Part shown: piece by piece, positions 53,770 to 63,289 of the stretch
Numbering within the stretch: the stretch's first letter is position 1
How the letters are laid out: each line of letters starts with the position of its first letter
Assembly (NCBI GenBank): GCA_016713885.1
Contig: JADJOF010000002.1
Coordinates: 186,001-250,000, forward strand
DNA from: Bdellovibrionales bacterium
Lineage (GTDB): Bacteria; Bdellovibrionota; Bdellovibrionia; Bdellovibrionales; JAMPXM01
Reading direction: 5' to 3'
DNA length: 64,000 nt
Made by a program: the position numbers and the translations under genes
Notes under the pieces: model-generated
Seen by the model: only the letters and a program-made list of their open reading frames with translations
Told to the model about the DNA's origin: nothing
Databases searched by the model: none

Positions 53770-54708
53770 ATGTTGATGCCGTTTCTGGGGCGCTCTCTTC
53801 TCGATACTCGGATCCTTTCTAGAACTGAAGTTGAGGCTATTTTTTCTCGTGCCGATCATCTGGCACGGGGCCTTCACGACGGTCAGTTTCGTGCTTTGCG
53901 CGCTCCGGTGGTTTGTTGCCTTTTTTTTGAGCCCAGCACGCGAACGAGAATGAGTTTTCAGATGGCGTCTTATCGCTTGGGACTCGATGTTCTGACGATG
54001 GAGCTTTCGGCTGGATCGTCACTTTCAAAAGGCGAAACGCTCGGCGACACAGTTTTAAATTTTGCGGCGATGAAGCCCGATGTTCTGGTGGTTCGCTATG
54101 GTCAATCGGATGAGCTTGATCAGTTGCTACCGCACGTGGGGATTCCAGTGATCAATGCTGGAAGCGGTACCATGGCCCATCCGACCCAGGGTCTGCTTGA
54201 TGCTTATACGCTTCGCTGCGAGTGGGGCTCACTTGAAGGCAAAAAGGTGCTGATCTTTGGCGACGTTCGCCACAGCAGAGTGGCGCGTTCGAATTTTGAT
54301 CTTCTCAGTAAACTTGGGGCCAGTGTCGGAGTTTGCGGGCCCGAAACGATGCTGCCTCTTCCGGAGCAAATGCCGGGAGTGCGAGTTTTTGAGTCACTGG
54401 ATGAAGCGCTACCTTGGGCCGATGCCTGTATGGGACTTCGAATTCAATTGGAGCGTCATGCAACTAAAGATCTCGACGTGAGTGCGGCAAACGAGTATCA
54501 CGCTCGCTACGGACTCAATCCGCAGCGCCTTGATCTGCTCAGACCGGACGCGCTGATTCTTCATCCCGGACCCATTAATCACGGTTTGGAGTTTTCTCCT
54601 GAAGTCATTCAGGACGGACGAAGTCGCGTGCTCGCGCAAGTGGGCAATGGAGTGGTTATTCGCGCGGCGCTATTGTCGCTGATCCTTGGGCTGGAGGTTG
54701 GAACATGA
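53770..54708 (+). CDS. pyrB: Aspartate carbamoyltransferase catalytic chain
   Basis: Second step of pyrimidine synthesis. Carbamoyl-phosphate site FFEPSTRTRMSF, SSLSKGETLGDT, GSGTMAHPTQGLLDAY (HPTQ) and LHPGPINHG. 312 residues. There is no pyrI regulatory chain next to it. Followed at a four-base overlap by carA, giving a pyrB-carA-X-carB operon. Confidence 0.96.
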   Translation: MLMPFLGRSLLDTRILSRTEVEAIFSRADHLARGLHDGQFRALRAPVVCCLFFEPSTRTRMSFQMASYRLGLDVLTMELSAGSSLSKGETLGDTVLNFAAMKPDVLVVRYGQSDELDQLLPHVGIPVINAGSGTMAHPTQGLLDAYTLRCEWGSLEGKKVLIFGDVRHSRVARSNFDLLSKLGASVGVCGPETMLPLPEQMPGVRVFESLDEALPWADACMGLRIQLERHATKDLDVSAANEYHARYGLNPQRLDLLRPDALILHPGPINHGLEFSPEVIQDGRSRVLAQVGNGVVIRAALLSLILGLEVGT

Positions 54709-55799
54709 GTCGACCCATGAATGCGTCTCCGATGCGGGGTTACCTCGTTTTGGAAAGTGGGGAGCTATACGCGGGATCGTTTCGCGGTGGTGAATCGCGT
54801 GCAGGCGAAGTGGTGTTCAACACATCACACTCTGGCTACGAAGAAATTGCGACCGATCCATCGTACTACAATCAGATCATGGTTATGACGGCGCCGATGC
54901 AGGGGAACTACGGTATCGATCGCTCATTCTGGGAATCGCGTCGAATTTGGATCGATGGATTTATCAGCGTTGAAATGCAGGAGTCGGTGCGCGATTCGTC
55001 CTGGCGTTGTCAATTGGGCGAAGCCGGGGTACCGATGCTGAGCGATCTCGACACGCGCGAGATCGTGCTTCGTCTGCGCGACCTTGGAACCCCGTGGGGC
55101 GCGATCGTCAAAGCGGCGACCGAATCTGAGGCGAAGGAAAAAGCGGCGGCTCTAATTAAGGCGAAAAAAACTGGTGAACCAGACTGGGTTTGGGCGGTCA
55201 GTCGTCGCCAAGTCGAAGTTCGAAATGGCGCTGTCGCCAATGGACCTCGTATCGCGGTGATGGATTTTGGCGCGAAAGAAAACATTCTGCGTGAGCTCTG
55301 TTCGCGGGCATCAGAAGTGGCGGTTTTTCCATCGCGCGCGACCGCCGATGAAGTGCGAGCTTGGAATCCCGACGGCATTATGTTGTCGAATGGCCCTGGA
55401 GATCCTGAAGCTGTGGTCGGCGCGACAGAAACAGTGCGAGCGTTGCTGGGCTGGAAGCCGATTTTCGGTATTTGCATGGGGCATCAGATTCTGTCGCGTG
55501 CCCTTGGCGCAAAGACGTTTAAGCTCAAGTTCGGTCATCGCGGGGGCAACCACCCGGTTAAAGATCAACTCCTTGGTAAAATCTATGTGACGTCACAGAA
55601 CCACGGTTATGCGGTCGACGATAAGACATTGCCAAGTGACGTGCGTGTTACGCACACCAATCTCAACGACGGGACAGTCGAAGGGGTTGAGTGTTCATCG
55701 AAGCTCTGCTTCAGCGTGCAGTATCATCCCGAGAGTCACCCGGGTCCGCATGAAGCCGTTCAGCTGTTTGACTACTTTATAGAAAGACTTCGGAAATGA
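54705..55799 (+). CDS. carA: Carbamoyl-phosphate synthase small chain
   Basis: Glutaminase subunit. N-terminal GYLVLESGELYAGSFRGG, VFNTSHSGYEEIATDPSYY; class I amidotransferase domain with LSNGPGDPE, GICMGHQILSRALGAK (Cys nucleophile) and QYHPESHPGPHEA. 364 residues. Overlaps the unknown gene that follows. Confidence 0.97.
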   Translation: MSRPMNASPMRGYLVLESGELYAGSFRGGESRAGEVVFNTSHSGYEEIATDPSYYNQIMVMTAPMQGNYGIDRSFWESRRIWIDGFISVEMQESVRDSSWRCQLGEAGVPMLSDLDTREIVLRLRDLGTPWGAIVKAATESEAKEKAAALIKAKKTGEPDWVWAVSRRQVEVRNGAVANGPRIAVMDFGAKENILRELCSRASEVAVFPSRATADEVRAWNPDGIMLSNGPGDPEAVVGATETVRALLGWKPIFGICMGHQILSRALGAKTFKLKFGHRGGNHPVKDQLLGKIYVTSQNHGYAVDDKTLPSDVRVTHTNLNDGTVEGVECSSKLCFSVQYHPESHPGPHEAVQLFDYFIERLRK

Positions 55800-56518
55800 G
55801 CACAAACCTAAGTTCAGAGATGGTGTCGTCCGCTGCGACTCGAGTACTGCCGCCGCCCCCGTCATTTGACGAGTATATCGATCGCCTGATTGTTCATTTT
55901 ACGAATGAGAAGTGGCGTGACGAAGTGGCTGTCGCCAAAAAAGAATTCTTCCAAGATGCCGGCATTATGGATGAGCAGACGCATCATTTTGAAATGCGAA
56001 TGTCGCAGTTTTTGGATTGGTATTTGTTTTCTCGTCTGCTGATCAATCGTACCGTGACGCCAGCACAGTACGCTCTTGAGATTCAGGATTTTTCGATGAC
56101 GTCGCATGAGCGGCCATTTTTTGAAGCTCTTTCGGAGGCGCGGCATGGACTGTTTGAGTTCATGCGCCTTCGCGGCCAGGACATCTTCATTCGCGACCTG
56201 ATGCTGGACAAAGAAATTGTGGTGCGCGAGTCCGCCGTCAATATCGGGTTTTCGCGTGAAGAGGTTTTTGAAGCCCGCCTGATTCCATATGGCGAGGACT
56301 TTGTTTTCGCGCGGTCGTTCTGCTTTCATCCTCTCGAGGCGCGATCATTCATCGATTCAGAGCTCAAGAATGTTGTCGAGATTGAAGATGAACAAGAGGC
56401 GAAGATCGCGGCAGAGACTGTGATGCTGAAGCTAATGAAGATGCGTTACAAGTACGAGCAGTTCCGACACCTGAAGCTTGATTATGTCTACACCAATGAG
56501 AAGAAGGTGAGGTTCTAA
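55796..56518 (+). CDS. Unknown protein encoded between carA and carB
   Basis: 240 residues, soluble, no signal peptide. A Pro-rich start (VLPPPPSFDEYID) precedes a mostly helical body (HHFEMRMSQFLDWYLFSRLL, SHERPFFEALSEARHGLFEF) and a small domain with a conserved-looking RGQDIFIRDLMLDKEIVVRE, EEVFEARLIPYGEDFVFARS, then a helical end. It overlaps carA by four bases and carB starts one base after its stop, so all are cotranslated. Not a known CPSase subunit; perhaps a regulator or an unrelated passenger. Not recognised. Confidence 0.6.
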   Translation: MSTNLSSEMVSSAATRVLPPPPSFDEYIDRLIVHFTNEKWRDEVAVAKKEFFQDAGIMDEQTHHFEMRMSQFLDWYLFSRLLINRTVTPAQYALEIQDFSMTSHERPFFEALSEARHGLFEFMRLRGQDIFIRDLMLDKEIVVRESAVNIGFSREEVFEARLIPYGEDFVFARSFCFHPLEARSFIDSELKNVVEIEDEQEAKIAAETVMLKLMKMRYKYEQFRHLKLDYVYTNEKKVRF

Positions 56519-56519
56519 C

Positions 56520-59500
56520 GTGCCTCGGCTGACCGATGTTCGAAAAGTTCTAATTCTTGGCAGCGGACCCATTGTGATTGGGCAGGCTTGCGAGTTTGAT
56601 TATTCCGGGACACAGGCGTGCAAAGCGCTGATGAAAGAGGGGCTTGACGTCATCCTCGTGAACTCCAATCCGGCGACGATCATGACGGATCCGGAGCTTG
56701 CGACTCGAGTTTATATCGAGCCGCTGACCGTTCCGTTTGTTGAAAAGATTCTTGAGAAAGAACGCCCCGATGCAGTGATTCCGACACTGGGCGGGCAGAC
56801 GGCACTCAATCTGGCTCTGCAGCTCGACGAGCAGGGGATTCTCAAACGCCTCGGCGTTCGCCTTTTGGGGGCTGATCCAAAAGTGATTCGTGCGGCGGAA
56901 GACCGTGAGACATTCCGCGATATTCTTGATCAGGTTGGGGCGAAGTACCCGAAAAGCGAAATGGTTCGAACATACCAGCAGGCGATGGATGTCGCTGTTC
57001 GCATCGGCTTCCCGCTGATTTTGCGACCGAACTACACATTGGGTGGTGGCGGAGGTGGCGTCGCCTACACACTTGAAGAGTACGAGCGTATGATCGCCCG
57101 TGGTTTGAAAGAGAGTCCGACATCAGAGGTTCTGGTTGAAGAGAGTATTTTGGGCTGGAAGGAATTCGAGCTCGAAGTCATTCGCGATAAAACCGGAACG
57201 TTTGTGATCGTCTGTTCGATCGAAAACCTTGATCCTTGCGGTGTTCACACTGGAGACTCGATCACGGTCGCGCCACAGCAAACACTGACCGATCGCCAGT
57301 ACCAGGAAATGCGCGATGAAGCGAAGAAGATCATCGAGGCTGTGGGCCTTGCAACGGGGGGTGCCAATATTCAGTTTGCAACCCATCCGACGACGGGTGA
57401 GCGCGTTGTTATTGAAATGAACCCGCGAGTTTCTCGTTCGTCAGCCTTGGCCTCTAAGGCGACGGGTTTTCCGATCGCGAAGATTGCGGCGCTTTTGGCG
57501 GTCGGTTACGAGCTTGAGGAGATTCGAAACGACATCACCAAATCAACACCGTCGTGCTATGAACCGGCGCTTGATTACGTCGTCACTAAAATTCCGCGCT
57601 TTGCATTTGAGAAGTTTCCCGGCTCGCAGGATCTATTGACCACGCAGATGAAGTCGGTCGGCGAGGTGATGGGCATCGGTCGTACGTTCAAAGAGTCTCT
57701 CCATAAAGCACTTTCTTCGCTTGAAAATAAAGTTGAAGGTTTTGCTCCCGTCGTGTTTTCGGAACGCCTTTTGGCGCATCCAAATTCGCAGCGGATCTTT
57801 CATTTGGCGCAGGCTTTCCGCGAAGGAATGACCCTTGAGCAGATTCACGAGATCACCCAGATTACGCCTTGGTTTCTTGAGCAGATTCAAACCTTGATTT
57901 CGTTTGAGACTGATCTTGAGGAAGCGACGAGCCTTGATGCCGATCTTTTGCTTAAAGCAAAACGTCTTGGTTTTTCTGATGCGGCAATCGCTCGTCATTG
58001 CAAGATGACAGCGGCCGAGGTTCGCAAGCTTCGTCATCAGCTCGGCATGCGTCCTGGTTTCTCTCAAGTCGACACCTGTGCCGGAGAATTTAAGTCCGAG
58101 ACGCCGTATTACTACTCAAGCTATTGGACGAGGCCACAACCGGCATTAAAGTCGACCAAGTCGAAAGTCGCTGTTCTTGGCAGCGGCCCCAACCGTATCG
58201 GTCAGGGCATTGAGTTTGACTATTCTTGCGTTCGCGGAGTGAAGCGCTTTCAGGCTGAGGGGCGCGCAGTGGCGATGATCAATTCGAATCCGGAGACGGT
58301 GTCGACAGATTACGACACGAGTGATGAGCTCTACTTTGAGCCTCTCACGGAAGAGCACGTACTTGAAATTTTGGATCGGTTGCAGCCAGAAGGGTTTGTC
58401 TCGCAGTTGGGTGGGCAAACTCCAATTAATCTTGCGGCAAAACTTGTCGGTGCCGGCCATAAACTTTTGGGATCATCACTTGAGTCGATTGATCTTGCGG
58501 AGGACCGCGGCCGCTTTACTGCTGTTTGCCAAGAGCTACAGTTTAAAATTCCAGCGAGCGGTATGGCGGCGAGCTTCACTGAGGCGAATGAGATTGCCGG
58601 ACGGATTGGCTACCCGGTCATTTGTCGACCGAGTTACGTGCTGGGTGGCCGTCGTATGGAAGTGGTCGAAAATGAGGACGAACTCGCGAGTTATTTTGAA
58701 CGTCACGGCTCATTCATCTCGACAAGTGAGCCTTGTTTGATGGATCAGTTCCTTGAGGGTGCGCTCGAGGTCGATGTCGATCTCGTTCGAGGGGTCGATT
58801 GGATGGTCATTGGTGGAATTGTTGAACACATTGAGGCGGCTGGCGTGCATTCCGGAGACTCGATGGGAGTTTTGCCACCGCAGCGTTTGAAGAAAGCTAT
58901 ATGCGAGAAGATTGAAGATCTGGCCAAGCGATTGGCGGTCCGTCTTGATACAATTGGACATCTCAATTTGCAGCTCGCGGTTAAGAACGATCAGGTTTAC
59001 ATGCTCGAGGCCAATCCGCGCAGTTCGCGTTCGGTGCCATTTGTGAGTAAGGCAACGCGAATTCCGCTGATCGATCTTGGTGTTCAGGCTGTTCTGGGGC
59101 GCAAATCGATTGAGGTTCAGCCATCTCGCTATCAGTGGGATGCGACTGATGATGTTTCTGTCAAAGGCGTGGTTTTCCCATTTAAGAAGTTTCCAGAGTC
59201 GGACTCGATTCTTGGTCCAGAGATGAAGTCGACGGGCGAGAGCATGGGGCGTGGGATTGATTACGCCGAGGCGTTGTTAAAGGCCTCGATCGCAAGCCAT
59301 ATCAATATTCCGCCAACTGGCGAAGTCTTCCTCTCGCTTCGTGATCTCGATAAGGATTCGCTTTTGCCTCTTGCCCGGTCTTTGGTCGGGATGGGGTATC
59401 GTCTTTCGGCGACATCGGGAACGGCGCGCTTTCTCTTTAACGAGGGGATCGACTGTGTGCCGGTGAAGAAGGTGCATGAAGGCCGACCGAACTGCGTGGA

Positions 59501-59708
59501 TCGAATCCGGTCTGGTCAGGTTGCGCTGGTCATCAACACGACCTCTGGTCGCCGCGCAGTTGAGGCGAGCTTCGACATTCGTCGGAGCTGTATCGACTTC
59601 TCAATTCCTTGTATCACAGAGAGTCATGCCGCGGAGGCACTCCTCACGGCGCTAAAGAAGCATCGGTCTCGGGAGTTTAGTGTTCTCGCTCAGGAGAAAA
59701 TGATTTAG
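56520..59708 (+). CDS. carB: Carbamoyl-phosphate synthase large chain
   Basis: 1,062 residues, full length. Two ATP-grasp halves: the first with LGSGPIVIGQACEFDYSGTQ, NPATIMTDPELATRVYIEPL and GGGGGGVAYTLEEYE; the second with LGSGPNRIGQGIEFDYSCVR, NPETVSTDYDTSDELYFEPL and YVLGGRRMEVVENEDELA. The C-terminal allosteric domain ends GRRAVEASFDIRRSCIDF. GTG 56520 with GAGG eight bases upstream. No lesion over 3.2 kb. Confidence 0.98.
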   Translation: MPRLTDVRKVLILGSGPIVIGQACEFDYSGTQACKALMKEGLDVILVNSNPATIMTDPELATRVYIEPLTVPFVEKILEKERPDAVIPTLGGQTALNLALQLDEQGILKRLGVRLLGADPKVIRAAEDRETFRDILDQVGAKYPKSEMVRTYQQAMDVAVRIGFPLILRPNYTLGGGGGGVAYTLEEYERMIARGLKESPTSEVLVEESILGWKEFELEVIRDKTGTFVIVCSIENLDPCGVHTGDSITVAPQQTLTDRQYQEMRDEAKKIIEAVGLATGGANIQFATHPTTGERVVIEMNPRVSRSSALASKATGFPIAKIAALLAVGYELEEIRNDITKSTPSCYEPALDYVVTKIPRFAFEKFPGSQDLLTTQMKSVGEVMGIGRTFKESLHKALSSLENKVEGFAPVVFSERLLAHPNSQRIFHLAQAFREGMTLEQIHEITQITPWFLEQIQTLISFETDLEEATSLDADLLLKAKRLGFSDAAIARHCKMTAAEVRKLRHQLGMRPGFSQVDTCAGEFKSETPYYYSSYWTRPQPALKSTKSKVAVLGSGPNRIGQGIEFDYSCVRGVKRFQAEGRAVAMINSNPETVSTDYDTSDELYFEPLTEEHVLEILDRLQPEGFVSQLGGQTPINLAAKLVGAGHKLLGSSLESIDLAEDRGRFTAVCQELQFKIPASGMAASFTEANEIAGRIGYPVICRPSYVLGGRRMEVVENEDELASYFERHGSFISTSEPCLMDQFLEGALEVDVDLVRGVDWMVIGGIVEHIEAAGVHSGDSMGVLPPQRLKKAICEKIEDLAKRLAVRLDTIGHLNLQLAVKNDQVYMLEANPRSSRSVPFVSKATRIPLIDLGVQAVLGRKSIEVQPSRYQWDATDDVSVKGVVFPFKKFPESDSILGPEMKSTGESMGRGIDYAEALLKASIASHINIPPTGEVFLSLRDLDKDSLLPLARSLVGMGYRLSATSGTARFLFNEGIDCVPVKKVHEGRPNCVDRIRSGQVALVINTTSGRRAVEASFDIRRSCIDFSIPCITESHAAEALLTALKKHRSREFSVLAQEKMI

Positions 59709-59720
59709 CATTTTTATGCG

Positions 59721-60674
59721 ATGATCGTTTCTCACGGACTGAGTCGAAATTTGCAGAGAAAACTGACGGGGGGCGCGCTGATGTGCGCGCTTCTCTGCAT
59801 GGCTCTCATAGTAAAACCGGCAAGAGGAGCAGGGGAACCCGCCCCCACCCTCACTGATTCCGTCGCTATAACCATTGGTTTTACACCAGGTGAAGAGTCG
59901 TCTGGACTCAAGGAGCGAACGGACGCGTTTGTTCGTCTTTTGGCCGAGCGTACTGGGTTACATCTGAAGTCCTATGTCGGTACAAGCTACAGCGATCTGA
60001 TCGATAAGATGGCTGAGCGGAAGGTCGATTTTGCTTTTCTAAGTGCCTCTTCATTTGTGGAAGCCGAGGCTCGATGTGGCGCAAAGGTACTTTTGAAGAA
60101 AGTATGGGAAGGGCCCTTTTATTACTCCGTTCTTCTTGTCCCGGCAAAATCGACGATTCGATCAATCAAAGAACTCAAAAAGAAGCGAATTGCGTTTGTC
60201 GATGAGAAGTCGGCTTCGGGTTACCTCTATCCTCTAGTGGCATTTCGACATGCCGGGCTTTCAGAAAAAACGGACTTCGCGTCGATTACTTTTTCAGGTG
60301 GACACGATCGATCGGTTCAGCTTTTGAAGAAAGGCGCCGTGGATGCAATCGCCGTTTTTTCGAATGACAAGGCTGGCGTTCAAACGGCGTGGACCCAGCA
60401 CGGCGGCCAGGCTCGCGATGTTCGAGTTCTTTGGTCGAGCGCACCGATTCCCAACGACCCTTTTGTTGTACGCCGAGATTTCTATGAAAAATCGCCGAAG
60501 ATCGCCCATGAGGTGATGTTTGGATTGATCGAGATGAATGAAGACCCGGCTGAAATGGCGACCGTTCGAAAGCTCCTCGGCATTCAATCACTGATGCTTG
60601 CGACATCACAACAATATGAGCCAGTTCGCGAGATGGTTCGTTTGCTCCGAGATGCAAAGGGAGAAGGAAAGTGA
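59721..60674 (+). CDS. PhnD-family periplasmic substrate-binding protein
   Basis: 317 residues with a signal segment (ALMCALLCMALIVKPARGA). Periplasmic-binding fold typical of the phosphate/phosphite/phosphonate PhnD family: GFTPGEESSGLKERTDAF, VGTSYSDLIDKMAERKVDFA, KRIAFVDEKSASGYLYPLVA, DAIAVFSNDKAGVQTAW, SSAPIPNDPFVVRRDF. Its stop overlaps an ABC ATPase gene followed by an ABC-2 permease; no PhnE-type permease is near, so a phosphonate importer role is doubtful. It may be a sensor or part of a different transport system. Confidence 0.8.
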   Translation: MIVSHGLSRNLQRKLTGGALMCALLCMALIVKPARGAGEPAPTLTDSVAITIGFTPGEESSGLKERTDAFVRLLAERTGLHLKSYVGTSYSDLIDKMAERKVDFAFLSASSFVEAEARCGAKVLLKKVWEGPFYYSVLLVPAKSTIRSIKELKKKRIAFVDEKSASGYLYPLVAFRHAGLSEKTDFASITFSGGHDRSVQLLKKGAVDAIAVFSNDKAGVQTAWTQHGGQARDVRVLWSSAPIPNDPFVVRRDFYEKSPKIAHEVMFGLIEMNEDPAEMATVRKLLGIQSLMLATSQQYEPVREMVRLLRDAKGEGK

Positions 60675-61594
60675 CCAGTAGCGAGAACGTTCTTGAAGTG
60701 AGAGGTCTGCGTAAATCCTATCGCAGTCCGATGACGAGAAAAAAAGTCGAAGCGCTAAAAGGTGTGAGCTTTAACATTCAGGCCGGTACGATCACGGGCT
60801 TTCTTGGTGCCAACGGTGCAGGCAAGACCACCTCAATTAAGTGTCTCCTCGAGCTCGCCTTTGCCGACGCGGGAGAAACGGTTTGGTTTGGTAAGACCGG
60901 CTTGAGCAACGAAGCGAAGTCGAAGATCGGCTTTCTTCCCGAACGTCCCTATTTTTACGAGTATCTCACCGGCAGCGAGTTTCTGCGCTTTTACGGTCAG
61001 ATTTCAGGGCGAATTGCGCCGCGCGATCTCGAGACGCGCGTGAAGCAGTTGCTTGAACGCGTTGGTTTGAGCCATGCTGGCGAACGTCCGCTGCGAGGCT
61101 ATTCGAAGGGCATGTTGCAGCGGATTGGAATTGCCCAAGCACTGATTCATCGCCCGGAGTTCGTTATTCTCGACGAGCCAATGACCGGGCTTGATCCAGA
61201 CGGTCGACATGAGGTGAGAGAGATCATCCAAGAGGTCGCAGCTCAAGGGACGGCGGTTTTCTTCTCGAGTCACTTGCTCCCCGATGCGGAAAGTCTTTGT
61301 GAGCGTCTTGTGATTCTCAAAAAGGGAGAGCTGATTTTCAATGGCCGCACGGATGCGCTGCTGAGCGATTTGGCGCAGACCTGGCAGTTGATTTGGACGG
61401 CGCCGGGCGAGAGCGGTGTGAAGCAGCTCGAGTTGTCGTCGCTTGCCGAAGTGCAACAGAGGATTGATGGGCTACGGAAGGCCGGCTGCGAGATTCGAAA
61501 TGTCAGCATGAAGAGGGCATCGCTTGAAGAAGTCTTCGTGCGGATGGCGTTTGATCCAAAGAATGAGCCCAGCTCTCCGGAGGCAGGCCGATGA
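60671..61594 (+). CDS. ABC transporter ATP-binding protein (ABC-2 type)
   Basis: 307 residues. Walker A GFLGANGAGKTTSIKCLLE, signature RGYSKGMLQRIGIAQAL, Walker B FVILDEPMTGLDPDGRHEV, and the FFSSHLLPDAESLCE H-loop. C-terminal 80-residue extension typical of CcmA/NatA-type exporters. GTG start overlaps the upstream stop. Pairs with the next gene. Confidence 0.92.
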   Translation: MTSSENVLEVRGLRKSYRSPMTRKKVEALKGVSFNIQAGTITGFLGANGAGKTTSIKCLLELAFADAGETVWFGKTGLSNEAKSKIGFLPERPYFYEYLTGSEFLRFYGQISGRIAPRDLETRVKQLLERVGLSHAGERPLRGYSKGMLQRIGIAQALIHRPEFVILDEPMTGLDPDGRHEVREIIQEVAAQGTAVFFSSHLLPDAESLCERLVILKKGELIFNGRTDALLSDLAQTWQLIWTAPGESGVKQLELSSLAEVQQRIDGLRKAGCEIRNVSMKRASLEEVFVRMAFDPKNEPSSPEAGR

Positions 61595-62358
61595 ATGCGA
61601 TTTTTGTCATAGCGAAAAACACATTTCGAGAGGTCATTCGCGACCGGATTCTTTATAGCCTTGTTGTTTTTGCGCTCTTATTGGTGTTGCTCTCGCTGGC
61701 GTTGGGGCAACTCTCTTTTGATGAGAACATTCGTTTGTCGGCGAATTTTGGCTTCACGGGAATCCATATCTCAGCGATGGCCCTGGCTGTTTTTATCGGC
61801 AGCACGCTGGTAGCCAAAGAAATCGAAAAACAGACGATTCTAACGCTTCTCGCTCGTCCCATTTCGCGCGCTCAGTTCATTATGGGAAAGGCATTGGGGC
61901 TGATGGCCGTCGTGAATGTCGTCGTGCTTTCGCTCGGATTGATTCTTTCTGTTTTTCTCTACTTTTTAAATTTTAATTTTCAGTTCGAATTTTTAATTGC
62001 GCTCGTCGGAATTCTGTTCGAAGCGGCAATTTTGTTGTCGGTGGCGTTATTTTTTGGCTCATTTGCGCGTCCGATCATGACGGTTGTCTTTACCGTTGCG
62101 GTGTTCCTCTTGGGACATTGGGTAGAGTCGCTCGGATACTTTATTAAACGGTCTGAGTCGGAGTTTTTTAAAGTTACGGCGACCGCCGTTCAATATGTGA
62201 TACCCGATCTCGAGCGAATGAACTGGAGAAGCGCGCCGGTGTACGCTGTTTCTGTGCCGCTCGCCGAAGTGGCGAAGGCCGCGGGCTGGACGTTGGGCTG
62301 GATTATGTTTTTGGTTGCAGCGACGGTGCTTATTTTCCGGAGGCGAGATTTTGTTTGA
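61591..62358 (+). CDS. ABC-2 type transporter permease
   Basis: 255 residues with six hydrophobic segments (YSLVVFALLLVLLSLALGQL, FTGIHISAMALAVFIGSTLV, GLMAVVNVVVLSLGLILSVF, LIALVGILFEAAILLSVALF, MTVVFTVAVFLLGHWVESLG, GWTLGWIMFLVAATVLIF) and the coupling region AKEIEKQTILTLLARPISR. Typical NatB/ABC-2 exporter half. Substrate unknown. Overlaps pilD. Confidence 0.88.
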   Translation: MNAIFVIAKNTFREVIRDRILYSLVVFALLLVLLSLALGQLSFDENIRLSANFGFTGIHISAMALAVFIGSTLVAKEIEKQTILTLLARPISRAQFIMGKALGLMAVVNVVVLSLGLILSVFLYFLNFNFQFEFLIALVGILFEAAILLSVALFFGSFARPIMTVVFTVAVFLLGHWVESLGYFIKRSESEFFKVTATAVQYVIPDLERMNWRSAPVYAVSVPLAEVAKAAGWTLGWIMFLVAATVLIFRRRDFV

Positions 62359-63217
62359 AGCTCTTTTTGCGGACTGGGCGCCATTGGATTGGATTTGGTT
62401 TGTCTACGTCGGCGTGATGGGAGCTTGCCTGGGTAGTTTTGCTAACGTTGTGATCTATCGATTGCCGCGTGGCGAGAGCGTCGTTCGGCCTCGCAGTCGC
62501 TGCGGGTCGTGTGGCACGCCGATTTCGTTCCGTCACAACATTCCGGTTTTAAGCTGGTTTTTACTTCGAGGGAAATGCGCCTCCTGCGGGGCACGTTATT
62601 CTTTTCGGTATCCGGCTGTTGAAATGCTGATGGCTGTACTTTTTATGGTGGCCTATCTTGAGATGGGTTGGTCGTGGACCCTGCTCGAGTCCCTCATCTT
62701 TATTTTTAGCCTTGTGACCGTGAGCTTTATCGATCTTGATCACATGATTTTGCCCGATACTTTTACGCTTTCGGGAATCGTGATTGGGCTTCTGGGAGCA
62801 CTCCTCAACCCCGAACGTGAGTTTCTAGATTCCGTCTATGGGGTTTTGCTGGGCGGTGGCTTTCTTTGGGCAATCGCGTACCTCTACTTTGTGGTTCGAA
62901 AGCGAGAAGGTATGGGCGGTGGCGACATCAAGCTTCTGGCCTGGGCGGGTGCTGTCCTGGGTTGGAAGGCGGTTCCCTTTATTATTCTTGTGGCGAGCAT
63001 GCTGGGCTCCGTTGTCGGCATCGGAATGGCCTTGCTTGCCACGAGAGGTCGCAGTTCGGAAAGCGCGACAGAAAACGAAGCTGTTGCGGACGACTCCGAA
63101 GTTGCCAGCTTTGCGATTCCCTTTGGGCCGTTTCTCGCGCTGGGCGCGCTTCTCTATCTTCTTCTGGATGGTGCAGAACTCGCCCGTCTTTATCTCGAGT
63201 GGCATGGACTTGTGTGA
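62351..63217 (+). CDS. pilD: Prepilin peptidase
   Basis: TTG 62351 with GGAGG seven bases upstream. 288 residues. Two CxxC pairs (RCGSCGTPIS and CASCGARYSFRYP), catalytic Asp residues in VSFIDLDHMILPD and MGGGDIKLLAWAGA (GxGD motif), and eight or so helices. Cleaves and N-methylates type IV prepilins at the inner membrane. pilM follows after 72 bases. Confidence 0.95.
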   Translation: MFEALFADWAPLDWIWFVYVGVMGACLGSFANVVIYRLPRGESVVRPRSRCGSCGTPISFRHNIPVLSWFLLRGKCASCGARYSFRYPAVEMLMAVLFMVAYLEMGWSWTLLESLIFIFSLVTVSFIDLDHMILPDTFTLSGIVIGLLGALLNPEREFLDSVYGVLLGGGFLWAIAYLYFVVRKREGMGGGDIKLLAWAGAVLGWKAVPFIILVASMLGSVVGIGMALLATRGRSSESATENEAVADDSEVASFAIPFGPFLALGALLYLLLDGAELARLYLEWHGLV

Positions 63218-63224
63218 TACGGGT

Positions 63225-63254
63225 TTGACATAGGGTTCCATTCTTAGGTCTAAT
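63225..63254 (+). promoter_or_regulatory. Sigma-70-like promoter of pilM
   Basis: TTGACA, 18-base spacer, TCTAAT (5/6 match), 36 bases upstream of the pilM ATG. Best promoter match noticed in the window. Confidence 0.72.
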
Positions 63255-63289
63255 TTGATCAGGGCTGGACTGCGGTCCTGGGTGGAACA

